Positions 28,089-36,524 of a stretch of 64,000 bases of DNA are shown here, in pieces (the stretch's first letter is position 1; each line of letters opens with the position of its first letter). The translations under genes were made by a program, and so were the position numbers. Origin of the DNA: Flavobacterium sp. N2038 (lineage in GTDB: Bacteria > Bacteroidota > Bacteroidia > Flavobacteriales > Flavobacteriaceae); the NCBI RefSeq assembly GCF_025947185.1, contig NZ_CP110001.1, forward strand, positions 2,046,001-2,110,000, given 5' to 3'. Below the pieces are notes generated by a model that had not been told where the DNA came from, did no database searches, and was given only the letters and a program-made list of their open reading frames with translations.

Positions 28089-28574
28089 TTATTTTGAAGA
28101 TAATATTTTTTCGTTTTCAGTTTGTGGCTTTCCGGTTGCGTTTGGTTCTCCTTTTCCGGTTTCAATGAGATTTTTAAGGCTCTTTTGAATATAATTGGTC
28201 CAGGCACCACGGCATATTTCAAAACATTCGTATTCTGAGGTTAAACCAAAATGAGTAAAACGAAGTTCTGTTTTGCCATTTTTTTCTGTGATTTCAAATG
28301 TTGGTTTTGTGCCTGTCCACTCGGTTTTGTCTTCTGTAAATTTGAAATAGTTATCTTCAATTAGCCAAACAATCTTCTGATTTGGGATTACTTCGATTAG
28401 TTTTATTTTGCAACGATGAACATCTTCATAATGATAATTAAATTCATCATTGAGCCTGGCTGTATTTCCTTCTATTTCTTCTGACCACCAGCCCGGAACA
28501 TTTGTAATGGCATTAAAAACTGCTGTAGGAGACTGATCGACTACTATTGTTGTGGTAAAATCTGTTGCACTCAT
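28089..28574 (-). CDS. SRPBCC/AHSA1-like protein
   Basis: 161 residues. FTTTIVVDQSPTAVFNAITN, VPGWWSEEIEGNT and IVWLIEDNYFKFTEDKTEW are typical of SRPBCC proteins that often accompany ArsR-type regulators; such a fragment follows downstream. The C-terminal ~25 residues (GEPNATGKPQ...) look disordered. The ligand is unknown. Confidence 0.88.
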   Translation of the reverse strand: MSATDFTTTIVVDQSPTAVFNAITNVPGWWSEEIEGNTARLNDEFNYHYEDVHRCKIKLIEVIPNQKIVWLIEDNYFKFTEDKTEWTGTKPTFEITEKNGKTELRFTHFGLTSEYECFEICRGAWTNYIQKSLKNLIETGKGEPNATGKPQTENEKILSSK

Positions 28575-28811
28575 TTTTTTGATTTTAAGAATTAGTTTTA
28601 CAAAGTTACTTTCTAATAATCAATATGTTAGGGTGTGTAAAAGACAAATGTAAGGGGTGATTCAGACAGATTGTTGATTCTAGATTGTTTTATAATGTAA
28701 TAAGGTTCGAATTGTCCAGTTTCTCCAGACCTGTTCTCCGAAGTGTCCAACAATGGCTAAGCAAATGCTACGATTGTAATTTTTTATACGTTTTATATTC
28801 GGTAGTATTTT
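28575..28811. other. Intergenic region without recognisable content
   Basis: 237 bp between the SRPBCC and quinone-reductase genes. I see no ORF, hairpin, tRNA-like fold or repeat family here. TTCGAATTG near 28707 resembles a tRNA T-loop but lacks flanking arms. Confidence 0.5.
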
Positions 28812-29408
28812 CTAAGCAAAGTAGTTTTTAATGTTGGTCATAATTTCTTCAATTTTAGAAAAATGATCTGTCATTACATTTTCAAGTTCCAGAGTTCCTC
28901 CCAAAATCAGCATTTCTTTATTCTCAAAACGTTTTCCGAGACGATCTTCCAGCATAACATTTTCCATACTTTGGGCAATTCCAATTTCAACTAAAAAATC
29001 ATTAGGATGTCCTGCGGTGCAAATAACAATTCCGCATGGAATGGTTTTCATATTTGGATATTGATCTGTTTGTCCGTATGCATAACCAACCGAATAGACG
29101 CGGTCAAACCAGCCTTTTAGTTTTGCTGGACAGTCGCTCCACCAAACCGGATAAAGGAAAATGATGCAATCTGCTTTTTCGATTTTTTCCTGTTCGCTTA
29201 AAACATCTGCAGGAATTGGAAGCTGAAGTTTAGCAAATCCTTCTCTTTCATATTCTTCTTCAGACAGATCACTTTGAAAATTGGAAGCATATAAATCTGA
29301 GATTTCTAAATTCCAGTTTTGCTTTAAGATAATAGTTTTTAATCTTTCTAAGATTTGAAATGTATAGGACTTTTTACTCGGGTGGCTGTATATGATTAAA
29401 ATATTCAT
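28812..29408 (-). CDS. NAD(P)H-dependent quinone reductase/flavodoxin-fold oxidoreductase
   Basis: 198 residues. MNILIIYSHPSKKSYTFQI is the FMN/FAD-binding start of the flavodoxin_2 family (MdaB/KefF/NQO-like). ADCIIFLYPVWWSDCPAKLK and GWFDRVYSVGYAYG are family motifs. It reduces quinones or other small electrophiles by hydride transfer from NAD(P)H, in the cytoplasm. It stands alone. Confidence 0.92.
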   Translation of the reverse strand: MNILIIYSHPSKKSYTFQILERLKTIILKQNWNLEISDLYASNFQSDLSEEEYEREGFAKLQLPIPADVLSEQEKIEKADCIIFLYPVWWSDCPAKLKGWFDRVYSVGYAYGQTDQYPNMKTIPCGIVICTAGHPNDFLVEIGIAQSMENVMLEDRLGKRFENKEMLILGGTLELENVMTDHFSKIEEIMTNIKNYFA

Positions 29409-29498
29409 ACGGAGTGGTTTTTAGTTTTAGAAAGTGATAAAACAAAAAAGTGCTTCATTCAAAATTACGAATAATATTCAAAAATAGGGTAAGACTAT

Positions 29499-29888
29499 TT
29501 ATTTCAGCCTAATTAGCGTTCCTTTGCGTTTTACAATGTTTTTATAATCCCATTGAATGTTTCTCGCTTTTTCAAGCCATCTTTTTAAATCTTCAATATT
29601 GATTTGGTCAACGTGGGTAAAACGTGCTTCAGCAGCCTTAAAACTTCCTTCATTTTGAAGTCCGGGTTCCTCAAAAGACTGACCGCTCCAAAAAAGTAAC
29701 CGGACAGAATCTTTTAATTTGCTGTACCCCACAACAGGGTTTCCGTCTAAAAACCAAACAGGATGCCTGTGCCAGATTTTATTCTCTGCTTCATGTAGAA
29801 ATGCGTTGATTTCATTGCTTAACGCATCGCATATTTTTTTGTCTTCTGCGGTTTGAGAATCGTTGTAAGCTGTGATTTCCGAATTCAT
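29499..29888 (-). CDS. DUF1801 protein
   Basis: 129 residues. ICDALSNEINAFLHEAENKI, WHRHPVWFLDGNPVVGYSKL and VRLLFWSGQSFEEPGL follow the DUF1801 pattern. Its ATG overlaps the GNAT stop (TAATG at 29886-29890), so translation is coupled. It is the last gene of a DUF4919-GNAT-DUF1801 operon. Confidence 0.87.
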   Translation of the reverse strand: MNSEITAYNDSQTAEDKKICDALSNEINAFLHEAENKIWHRHPVWFLDGNPVVGYSKLKDSVRLLFWSGQSFEEPGLQNEGSFKAAEARFTHVDQINIEDLKRWLEKARNIQWDYKNIVKRKGTLIRLK

Positions 29889-30364
29889 TATTTTGACGCT
29901 TTAAGTTTGCTAAATAAAATATAAGTTCCATTTTCTGAGTGTCCCTTTTCTTTTGCTACAAAACCTTTTCTTTGATAAAATGCTACAGCTTTCGTGTTTT
30001 TTTCGAGACATTTTAAAGTGATTGGAAATCCAATTTTGATAATTGTTTCTTCTAATAACGCAGTCCCTATCCCTTTGTGCTGATAATGCTGATCAACATA
30101 AATATGGTGAATAAAATTGGTTGGTATCCAGATTGAAATAAAACCAACCGGAATATTATCAAGAAGGGCAACAAGAATAAATTCTCCCTGGGTATGTTTA
30201 TCAAAATCTTCCAGTGAAAATGCTGAAGTATCAAGCCAGAAGAAAGTATTTTGTCTTTCTTTCAAAAATAAAACTCTTAAGCGATCATAATCTTGTATTC
30301 TGATTTCTGTTATTGCTATTTCAGAGTCAGATTGTAGTTTTTTATCGGAATAGTTTTGATTCAT
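29888..30364 (-). CDS. GNAT acetyltransferase
   Basis: 158 residues. The acetyl-CoA loop YVDQHYQHKGIGTALLEETI and AVAFYQRKGFVAKEKGHSEN are standard GNAT features. The start lies 23 bp inside the 3' end of the DUF4919 gene and the stop overlaps the start of the DUF1801 gene. The substrate is unknown. Confidence 0.9.
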   Translation of the reverse strand: MNQNYSDKKLQSDSEIAITEIRIQDYDRLRVLFLKERQNTFFWLDTSAFSLEDFDKHTQGEFILVALLDNIPVGFISIWIPTNFIHHIYVDQHYQHKGIGTALLEETIIKIGFPITLKCLEKNTKAVAFYQRKGFVAKEKGHSENGTYILFSKLKASK

Positions 30365-31025
30365 TTTCGAGCATTTTTTCGATGTTAAAATAAATGCCGT
30401 CTACTTGATATTTTCCTTTTTCAAAGCTTAGATAATCGCAATGATCTACCAAAGATTGTGATTTGGATTCTACATCAAAAAGCTTTAAAATAACATATTC
30501 GTGTTCTACTAATAAGACATGAAATCCGGTTTCGCATTTTTTACCATCTCCAGAGGAGAAAATGGCGTTTATAATATTATGAAATTTAAAAGCAGTGATT
30601 TTAGCCGCATTTTCATCTCCTTTTAAATGGTAAATGTAGGTTAGATAATTAAGCTGGTTTAGATCAAATGGAAATTCGCTCAGAGAATGGTTTGCCAATT
30701 TAATGATTTCATCATAATCTGCTGTATCAAGTTTTTCTTTGTTGTAAAACTGCTGTAGTTTTTTTTCGTCTGAAGATTTCCAAAAAGCATTGTATTTGGG
30801 CTGAAAAACATAGCCAAAGTATAAATGACGAAATTCTTCCTGATTTAAAAGGGTATCATTTTTAGCTAAACGATCCAGTAAGGCAGGATAAAAAAATGCA
30901 GATTTTTTATCGTTAATTTCTTTTTCGATTGCCTTATAATCCGGAATTGTAAAACTCGGAGGCTGTTGTGCTAAACATGTATTTGCAATAATAAAAATAA
31001 TTAGTAACGCAATTTTTCTGATCAT
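30342..31025 (-). CDS. Exported DUF4919 family protein
   Basis: 227 residues with a signal peptide (MIRKIALLIIFIIANTCLAQ). EEFRHLYFGYVFQPKYNAFW and FPFDLNQLNYLTYIYHLKGD match DUF4919, a Bacteroidota family of unknown function. The repeated helical segments may form a TPR-like fold. It overlaps the downstream GNAT gene by 23 bp. Confidence 0.85.
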   Translation of the reverse strand: MIRKIALLIIFIIANTCLAQQPPSFTIPDYKAIEKEINDKKSAFFYPALLDRLAKNDTLLNQEEFRHLYFGYVFQPKYNAFWKSSDEKKLQQFYNKEKLDTADYDEIIKLANHSLSEFPFDLNQLNYLTYIYHLKGDENAAKITAFKFHNIINAIFSSGDGKKCETGFHVLLVEHEYVILKLFDVESKSQSLVDHCDYLSFEKGKYQVDGIYFNIEKMLENESKLFR

Positions 31026-31090
31026 ACTTTGCTGGTTTATAAGGATAATTGTTTTAGAATGAGTTAAGTTACAAAATAATTAGTTTCATT

Positions 31091-31465
31091 TTATTCCATT
31101 ATCCATTTTCCTTGTTCTTTTGCCAGATCTATTAATTTTTGTCCTTGTTCGGTCATCAAATTTTCAGCAATCATTCGTTCGGCTCTTTCAATATTGGGTT
31201 TGCTCCATTTGCTGGTTTTAGGATTACGATGGGAGAAGGTTAAATAAAAGCTTTCTCCATCTCGTTTTTTGCACAAACTGTCAATCCATCCAAAGCATAG
31301 TGCTTCTTCTGTAGCCTCGATTAAACTGATGCTTGGGGTTTTACTTTTCTTATGATATAAAATCAGCCATACCGATTTTTCATTGGCACTGTTTTCTGTT
31401 AACCACTTTCTCCAGTCTGCTCTGGTTTCGGCATAAACTGCTAGTTTTCCGTCTTTTGTTTCCAT
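31091..31465 (-). CDS. YdeI-like protein, short C-terminus
   Basis: I choose the ATG at 31463-31465 (METKDGKLAVYAETRADWRK); the longer frame adds 14 uninformative residues. WLILYHKKSKTPSISLIEA, TEEALCFGWIDSLCKKRDG and YLTFSHRNPKTSKWSKPN match the YdeI/OmpD-associated family. The protein ends after QGQKLIDLAKEQGKWIME; relatives usually run on for about 60 residues with a C-terminal helical region. It may be truncated. Confidence 0.85.
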   Translation of the reverse strand: METKDGKLAVYAETRADWRKWLTENSANEKSVWLILYHKKSKTPSISLIEATEEALCFGWIDSLCKKRDGESFYLTFSHRNPKTSKWSKPNIERAERMIAENLMTEQGQKLIDLAKEQGKWIME

Positions 31466-31572
31466 ATATCTTAATTTTATAGTAAAAGTAAAATGAGATG
31501 ATGACAACGGTTTGTCACTAGTAAAAATAAATTAAAATATTGATTATTTGGTGTTTATGTTTTTTTTGAAAA

Positions 31573-32474
31573 CTAATTGTTGAAATTTTGATTGAATGTT
31601 GAAGTAATATTGGCGACAAACTCTTTGGTGTATTGTCCGGTTTCGTCTAAATCCGGATCGAGAATGGTGATTTCGAGTCCGGTTAATCTTTTACTTTGAA
31701 ATAAACAGGAGGTAAGTTCATTAAATTCATTATAGGTAAGTCCGTCCGGAGTTCGGCTGTCGACACAAGGCATTACAGAATCGTTTAAGACATCTGCATC
31801 TATATGGAGCCAGAAACCATCGAGCTTCTTCTTTTCGACTTCTAGTAGAAAGGATTGCACGGCATTTTTAATACCTTGTTTTCTTAATTCTTTTAAACTT
31901 AAATAAGTTGCAGAAGATTTTATGATTTCGTTTTCGTATTCATCATCATATTCCCGATTGCCAACACAGCAAAGATTTTCTTCTTTGATATAAGGAGATA
32001 AATTAAGAATGTTGGTTAATTTTTGATGCCCGTTTCCGGTAACAATTGAGGCTGCCATTCCGCCAACGCCACCTGTTTCTGATAAAGAAACATCCATAAA
32101 ATCGGTATGACCATCCAGATAAAATAAACCATAATTGCCTTTTTGTTTTAAAGCAATGGCCGATCCTAAAAGAATGCTGCAGTCACCACCCAGTATAAAA
32201 GGGAATTTGTTTTGCGAAAGTAAATTATTAATCAAAAAGGCCTGTTCTCTGGCATAATCAACTAAGGAGTTTGTGTTTAGAATTTGAGTTTCTGTGTCCG
32301 GTTGCTTTTATACTTAGGAGCGTCGAGCCTAATAACTTCTTTTGGATGGATAGTTTTGTGCAAATTATGTTTCCGAAGCCAATCAGGCAATTTTTTTACA
32401 CCAGGTTCTTTTGCGGGTTGAGGTTCTTTTAAACCTAAATTTGATGGGAATTCTACAATGTATATTTCTTTCAT
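31573..32474 (-). pseudogene. Arginase/agmatinase family gene split by a -1 frameshift
   Basis: The first frame (32277-32474) encodes EIYIVEFPSNLGLKEPQPA and EPGVKKLPDWLRKHN, ending in a stop soon after DAPKYKSNR. The second frame (to 31573) continues with DTETQILNTNSLVDYAREQA, then ILGGDCSILLG, YLDGHTDFMD and WLHIDADVLND, and LEITILDPD, all arginase-family features. Joining them needs one extra base, most simply a G in the two-G run at 32298-32299. The first metal ligand is Cys (GGDCS) in place of the usual His. It could be a true pseudogene or an assembly error. Confidence 0.88.
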
Positions 32475-32541
32475 AACCTGGAGGAATAAGTGTAAAGTTA
32501 TGAAAATATAAAGATTGTTTTTGTACTATTTAGGCTCAAAC

Positions 32542-32578
32542 AAAAAATCCGACTTGTGATATACAAATCGGATTTTTT
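32542..32578 (-). terminator. Intrinsic terminator of the TPM gene (AAAATCCG family)
   Basis: AAAAAATCCGA (32542-32552) and TCGGATTTTTT (32568-32578) are an 11-bp perfect stem with a smaller inner stem (TTGT/ACAA). It lies 5 bp past the TPM stop codon and has T-runs on both strands. Confidence 0.85.
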
Positions 32579-32583
32579 ATTTT

Positions 32584-33075
32584 TTATTCCAGTTTTTTGG
32601 TCAATTGGAGCGTTCCTTCCTGTAAAGCTTTATAATAATCGCCCTTTTTGAGTTCCGGAATTACATAGGTTGAAACAATATTACGCATATCCTGATCACT
32701 CATTTTTGAGCGTATTTTATCTGTTCCCTGAACCTGAATTTGTCTTAGTTGCTTACTAATAACGATTAGAACTGTGGTGTCTAATTTTAATTTTGAAAGT
32801 AAATGTTTATCTAAATCCATTGCATAATCTGTTAGATCTGAGTATGGAGTTATGGAAGCTGTAGTTACAATAAGAATTTTGTTTTTTGATTTTGCCTCGT
32901 TTGCTTTTAAAAAATCATTTAGGTTTTTGATTTGAGCCGGAGTAAGAATTTTTTCGAAATCATTTACATAATCATACGATTTTGCAAAGATATTTTGCGC
33001 TTCGGTTTTTGTTTGCGCAAAAATAGAATGAGATAAAAAAAGAGTAAGGGTTAAGACGAACAATATTTTTTTCAT
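32584..33075 (-). CDS. Exported TPM-domain protein
   Basis: 163 residues with a signal peptide (MKKILFVLTLTLFLSHSIFAQ). VNDFEKILTPAQIKNLNDFL, ILIVTTASITPYSDLTDYAM and TVLIVISKQLRQIQVQGTDK match the TPM domain (PF04536), found in photosystem repair phosphatase TLP18.3 and in many bacterial envelope proteins. There is no C-terminal membrane anchor, so it should be soluble in the periplasm. Confidence 0.9.
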   Translation of the reverse strand: MKKILFVLTLTLFLSHSIFAQTKTEAQNIFAKSYDYVNDFEKILTPAQIKNLNDFLKANEAKSKNKILIVTTASITPYSDLTDYAMDLDKHLLSKLKLDTTVLIVISKQLRQIQVQGTDKIRSKMSDQDMRNIVSTYVIPELKKGDYYKALQEGTLQLTKKLE

Positions 33076-33222
33076 GGCAGATTTGTTTTGGGAGCTGCAA
33101 AAATAGTGCTTTATTATTAAAAATGAGTCTTCAAATTGTTATCATAAGACAATATTTATTTTTGAATGAATTGGGATAGGTTTGAGGCTGTTTAAAGCTA
33201 ACTTTCATTACAAATTAGTGAT

Positions 33223-33405
33223 CTAATTTTTGTCAATAGTAATAATAAGCTTGTTTTTGTTTTGTTGAACAATGATCATTTTTTCTTTGCTAAAACCGAG
33301 TTTTTCAAGCCATTTGCCTTCCAGTTTTATCACTGGTATAGTTGTACTTCCGTTGGTTCTGGTTTGATGTTTTGTATGAATTTTTAATTTTCTCTCGTTG
33401 TTCAT
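33223..33405 (-). CDS. SymE-like type I toxin candidate
   Basis: 60 residues. IPVIKLEGKWLEKLGFSKEK and KLIITIDKN match the SymE toxin domain (AbrB-like swapped hairpin). E. coli SymE is an RNA-cleaving, SOS-induced toxin whose translation is blocked by antisense RNA SymR. I see no paired antitoxin ORF. The 140 bp upstream contain a 20-bp palindrome at 33544-33563. The basic N-terminus fits nucleic acid binding. Confidence 0.75.
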   Translation of the reverse strand: MNNERKLKIHTKHQTRTNGSTTIPVIKLEGKWLEKLGFSKEKMIIVQQNKNKLIITIDKN

Positions 33406-33543
33406 TGTTGGATATAATTTTATATTTCTAATGTGAATTCAAAAGCAATAATTTATTTAAGACAAAGTATTGTCATTTCGATTTCTGTGATAAGACGGGC
33501 TTGTTTTGTAATGACCAAATGTCTAACGAATAGTTGAGAATGT

Positions 33544-33563
33544 TGTCAACTTAAAAGTTGACA
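33544..33563. promoter_or_regulatory. Palindrome TGTCAACTT-AA-AAGTTGACA
   Basis: Nine-base perfect arms around AA. It lies between the ankyrin gene terminator and the SymE-like gene. Candidate operator, or a hairpin in a SymE leader; a fragment of the AAATCGGATTTT terminator motif follows immediately. Confidence 0.5.
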
Positions 33564-33655
33564 AATCGGATTTTAAGATTAAGATTGGCGATTTTGTTTG
33601 TGGATCTTCGAGTGTGATTTCTCCCTTTGGTCGAAATGACAAAAATGAGGTAAAA

Positions 33656-33687
33656 AAAATCCGATTTGCTTTTGCAAACCGGATTTT
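33656..33687 (-). terminator. Intrinsic terminator of the ankyrin gene (AAAATCCG family)
   Basis: AAAATCCG-A-TTTGC pairs with GCAAA-C-CGGATTTT, with one A/C mismatch and a 4-base loop. It lies 6 bp past the stop codon. Confidence 0.85.
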
Positions 33688-33693
33688 GAATTT

Positions 33694-34443
33694 TTATTGT
33701 AACAATGGTAATAAATGATCCCAATTAAGGTTTTTGGCAAAATCTAATGCTGTTTTGCCATTTTTAGTTTTTGCACTTATATCGGCTCCTGACTGCAAAA
33801 TTATTTCTACCGAAGTATGATTTCCTGCGATAGCTTCGCGATGTAAAAACGTATATCCAGAATCGTCCTGACCTGTAGCTTCGGCCGGATTGTTTTTTAA
33901 GAACTCAATAAGGCTTTCTTTCATGTTTTTACTCATTGGATGCTCGATTAGGTTTTCCGGCTTTTCATTTTGTTCAAAAACAACCTGAATATCATTAAAA
34001 TCGCCAAAGTCCAGTCCCCAGGCTTCGTCATGTGATTCTCTCTCTTCGTCGCTCATTTCTGATCTCATGGCTTGTATCGTAAAACCTCCGTAAGTTTTTC
34101 CCTGAGTTGCAAATAACCAGTCGCTAATTTGATTGATTGCAATTGCTACTTCGTCTCCGTTGTTTACATTGGTTAGTTGGCCGGGATCATTTACTAAAAT
34201 GCCATATATATATTCCCCATCAAAGTTTACGTCATTAATCCACATGTGTTCTACGACGGTTTCGTTGTCGATTTCCTGAGTGAATGCTATTTTTACACAT
34301 GCAACATCCAGTGCAGGTATAATGCGACGATATTCCCATGATAATTCTCTCCAGAAATATTTAAATGTTTCTTGTGCTTTTTTAAAAGCTTCTATCATTT
34401 TTGGATTTTCTCCGTCGGCGTAGAATATTGTAGTGTTTTCCAT
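33694..34443 (-). CDS. DUF2314 protein with C-terminal ankyrin repeats
   Basis: 249 residues. ALDVACVKIAFTQEIDNETV, VEHMWINDVNFDGEYIYGIL and VNDPGQLTNVNNGDEVAI form a DUF2314 domain (residues ~1-145). After a linker, GYTFLHREAIAGNHTSVEII and GADISAKTKNGKTALDFA are ankyrin repeats, suggesting protein-protein contact. There is no signal peptide. Function is unknown. Confidence 0.9.
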   Translation of the reverse strand: MENTTIFYADGENPKMIEAFKKAQETFKYFWRELSWEYRRIIPALDVACVKIAFTQEIDNETVVEHMWINDVNFDGEYIYGILVNDPGQLTNVNNGDEVAIAINQISDWLFATQGKTYGGFTIQAMRSEMSDEERESHDEAWGLDFGDFNDIQVVFEQNEKPENLIEHPMSKNMKESLIEFLKNNPAEATGQDDSGYTFLHREAIAGNHTSVEIILQSGADISAKTKNGKTALDFAKNLNWDHLLPLLQ

Positions 34444-34533
34444 ATTTTAAATTTTATAAGATAAGAATTGAATAAAATTAAAAATAGTATTTTTAGTATA
34501 TTTTCTAAAAGTATTTAACTTTTAATTGTAAAA

Positions 34534-34565
34534 AAAATCCGATTTACTTTCGTAAACCGGATTTT
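34534..34565 (-). terminator. Intrinsic terminator downstream of lpdA (AAAATCCG family)
   Basis: AAAATCCG-A-TTTAC pairs with GTAAA-C-CGGATTTT. It has the same layout as 33656-33687, with G-C replaced by A-T on both arms, a compensatory change that keeps pairing. Confidence 0.85.
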
Positions 34566-34619
34566 AAATTGAAAATAATATGTAACTCGCATCAATGCAT
34601 TTGCATCGATACAATATTT

Positions 34620-36008
34620 TTACAAGTGAATTACTTCGCCGTAAGCATCAGCCACAGCTTCCATAACTGCCTCGCTCATTGTTGGGTGAGGGTGGATAGA
34701 TTTAAGGATTTCATGACCTGTAGTTTCCAGTTTACGAGCTACAACTGCTTCTGCAATCATATCTGTAACACCAGCACCAATCATGTGGCATCCTAACCAT
34801 TCTCCGTATTTAGCATCAAAGATTACTTTTACGAATCCGTCCGGAGTTCCGGCAGCTTTAGCTTTTCCAGAAGCTGAGAATGGGAATTTACCAATTTTTA
34901 ATTCGTATCCTTTTTCTTTAGCTTGTTTTTCTGTTAAACCTACAGAAGCAATTTCCGGAGTAGCATAAGTACAACCAGGAACGTTTCCGTAATCGATTGG
35001 GTCTACGTGTAAACCAGCGATTTTTTCTACACAGTTAATTCCTTCAGCAGAAGCTACGTGAGCTAAAGCTTGTCCCGGAGTAACGTCTCCAATTGCGTAG
35101 TATCCAGGAATATTAGTTGCGTTGTAAGCGTTTACTAAGATTTTATCTCTGTCAACAGCGATTCCAACTTCTTCTAATCCGATATTTTCGATGTTTGTTT
35201 TAATTCCAACTGCCGAAAGTACGATGTCAGCTTCAAGAACTTCTTCTCCTTTTGCAGTTTTAACAAATGCTTTTACTCCAGCGCCAGTTGTATCAATACG
35301 CTCTACAGAAGAGTTTGTCATCACTTTAATTCCGGCTTTTTTCAAAGAGCGCTCAAATTGTTTTGAGATATCTTCGTCTTCTACTGGAACTACGTTTGGC
35401 ATAAATTCTACAATAGTAACCTCTGTTCCCATTGAGTTGTAGAAGTGAGCAAACTCAACTCCAATTGCTCCGGAACCTACAATGATCATAGATTTTGGTT
35501 GTGTTGGTAATGTCATTGCCTGACGGTAACCAATTACTTTTACACCATCCTGAGGTAAGTTTGGTAATTCGCGAGAGCGAGCACCAGTAGCGATGATGAT
35601 GTGATCTGCGCTGTATTCTGTAACTTTATTATCTTTATCTGTAACGTCAAGTTTTTTTCCTGGTTTTAGTTTTCCAAAACCTTCAATAACGTCAATTTTG
35701 TTTTTTTTCATTAAGAACTGAACTCCTTTGCTCATTCCTTCAGCAACACCACGGCTTCTTTGAACAACTGCAGGGAAATCTTTATCAAATTCAGAAACTT
35801 TCAATCCGTAATCAGAAGCATGTTTTAAATAATCAAAAACCTGAGCCGATTTTAATAATGCTTTAGTTGGGATACATCCCCAGTTTAAACATACACCACC
35901 AAGGTTTTCTTTTTCAACTACAGCTACTTTAAAGCCTAATTGTGAAGCTCTAATAGCTGTTACATATCCGCCAGGACCACTTCCTAAAACAATAACGTCG
36001 TATTTCAT
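34620..36008 (-). CDS. lpdA: Dihydrolipoyl dehydrogenase (E3)
   Basis: 462 residues. The FAD-binding start is VIVLGSGPGGYVTAIRASQL. The redox disulfide is in GGVCLNWGCIPTKALLKSAQ. The NAD site is MIIVGSGAIGVEFAHF, and the His-Glu catalytic pair is in ILKSIHPHPTMSEAVMEAV near the C-terminus. E3 reoxidises dihydrolipoamide in the pyruvate and 2-oxoglutarate dehydrogenase complexes and the glycine cleavage system. It is a stand-alone gene here. Confidence 0.97.
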   Translation of the reverse strand: MKYDVIVLGSGPGGYVTAIRASQLGFKVAVVEKENLGGVCLNWGCIPTKALLKSAQVFDYLKHASDYGLKVSEFDKDFPAVVQRSRGVAEGMSKGVQFLMKKNKIDVIEGFGKLKPGKKLDVTDKDNKVTEYSADHIIIATGARSRELPNLPQDGVKVIGYRQAMTLPTQPKSMIIVGSGAIGVEFAHFYNSMGTEVTIVEFMPNVVPVEDEDISKQFERSLKKAGIKVMTNSSVERIDTTGAGVKAFVKTAKGEEVLEADIVLSAVGIKTNIENIGLEEVGIAVDRDKILVNAYNATNIPGYYAIGDVTPGQALAHVASAEGINCVEKIAGLHVDPIDYGNVPGCTYATPEIASVGLTEKQAKEKGYELKIGKFPFSASGKAKAAGTPDGFVKVIFDAKYGEWLGCHMIGAGVTDMIAEAVVARKLETTGHEILKSIHPHPTMSEAVMEAVADAYGEVIHL

Positions 36009-36180
36009 TTTGTTTGGTTTTTAGTATTTATTTCTGAAGATGAGGTTTATAATTCCGAAACTCATTTTCCGATTTATTCTTTTGTTATTTGTGATTGCGA
36101 ATTTAAGGATTTATTTTAAAAAACGCTTGAAATTTTATTTATACCCACTTAGATTTTGACCTTTTCACAGAAACTTAAGT

Positions 36181-36215
36181 AATTGTTAATTGTAAATTGT
36201 GAATTATGAATTGAA
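36181..36215. repeat. Heptamer array AATTGTN
   Basis: Five 7-bp units: AATTGTT, AATTGTA, AATTGTG, AATTATG, AATTGAA. It sits about 170 bp upstream of lpdA. Confidence 0.75.
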
Positions 36216-36291
36216 TTTTGAGATTTGGTGAGTAATTGTTGATGGTTGACGGTTGGCAGTTGATCGGATAATTGATCGCGAAAAAAAATAG

Positions 36292-36354
36292 GCCACAGAT
36301 TATTAGGATTAAAATGATTTTTTAAAATCTGTGTTAATCTGTGTAATCTGTGGC
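36292..36354. repeat. Inverted repeat GCCACAGATTA / TAATCTGTGGC
   Basis: 11-bp perfect arms around 41 bases that contain ATCTGTGTTA, a partial direct repeat of the right arm. The pattern resembles the elements at 8814 and 15315. An isolated half-copy (ACCACAGATTATGAGGAT) is at about 22395. Confidence 0.75.
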
Positions 36355-36494
36355 TCTAAATTTTGTTTTGTTTTTTTGCTGTGGAAAAACTTTGCGGGGC
36401 TTCGACTCCGCTCAGCTTGACAATCGTAAATGCAATCAAAAATTAAAAATGAAGGATTAAAAATTATGGACTAAGTTGACATTTTGGATTTTAC

Positions 36495-36522
36495 AACTCA
36501 TAATTCATAACTCATAACTCAT
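36495..36522. repeat. Heptamer array AACTCAT x4
   Basis: Units AACTCAT, AATTCAT, AACTCAT, AACTCAT end 2 bp before the stop codon of the NUMOD4/HNH-like gene. Confidence 0.8.
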
Positions 36523-36524
36523 AC

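Larger units (their letters stand above)
36009..36524. other. Repeat-rich intergenic region between lpdA and the NUMOD4/HNH gene
   Basis: About 515 bp without a gene. It holds an AATTGTN heptamer array (36181-36215), an inverted repeat (36292-36354), a short fragment of the TTCGACTNCGCTCAG element (about 36399) and an ACTCAT heptamer array (36495-36522). I see no promoter I trust for lpdA. Confidence 0.7.

Noticed and set aside
28695..28760. TTCGAATTG resembling a tRNA T-loop
   Set aside because: No acceptor, D or anticodon arms can be folded around it.
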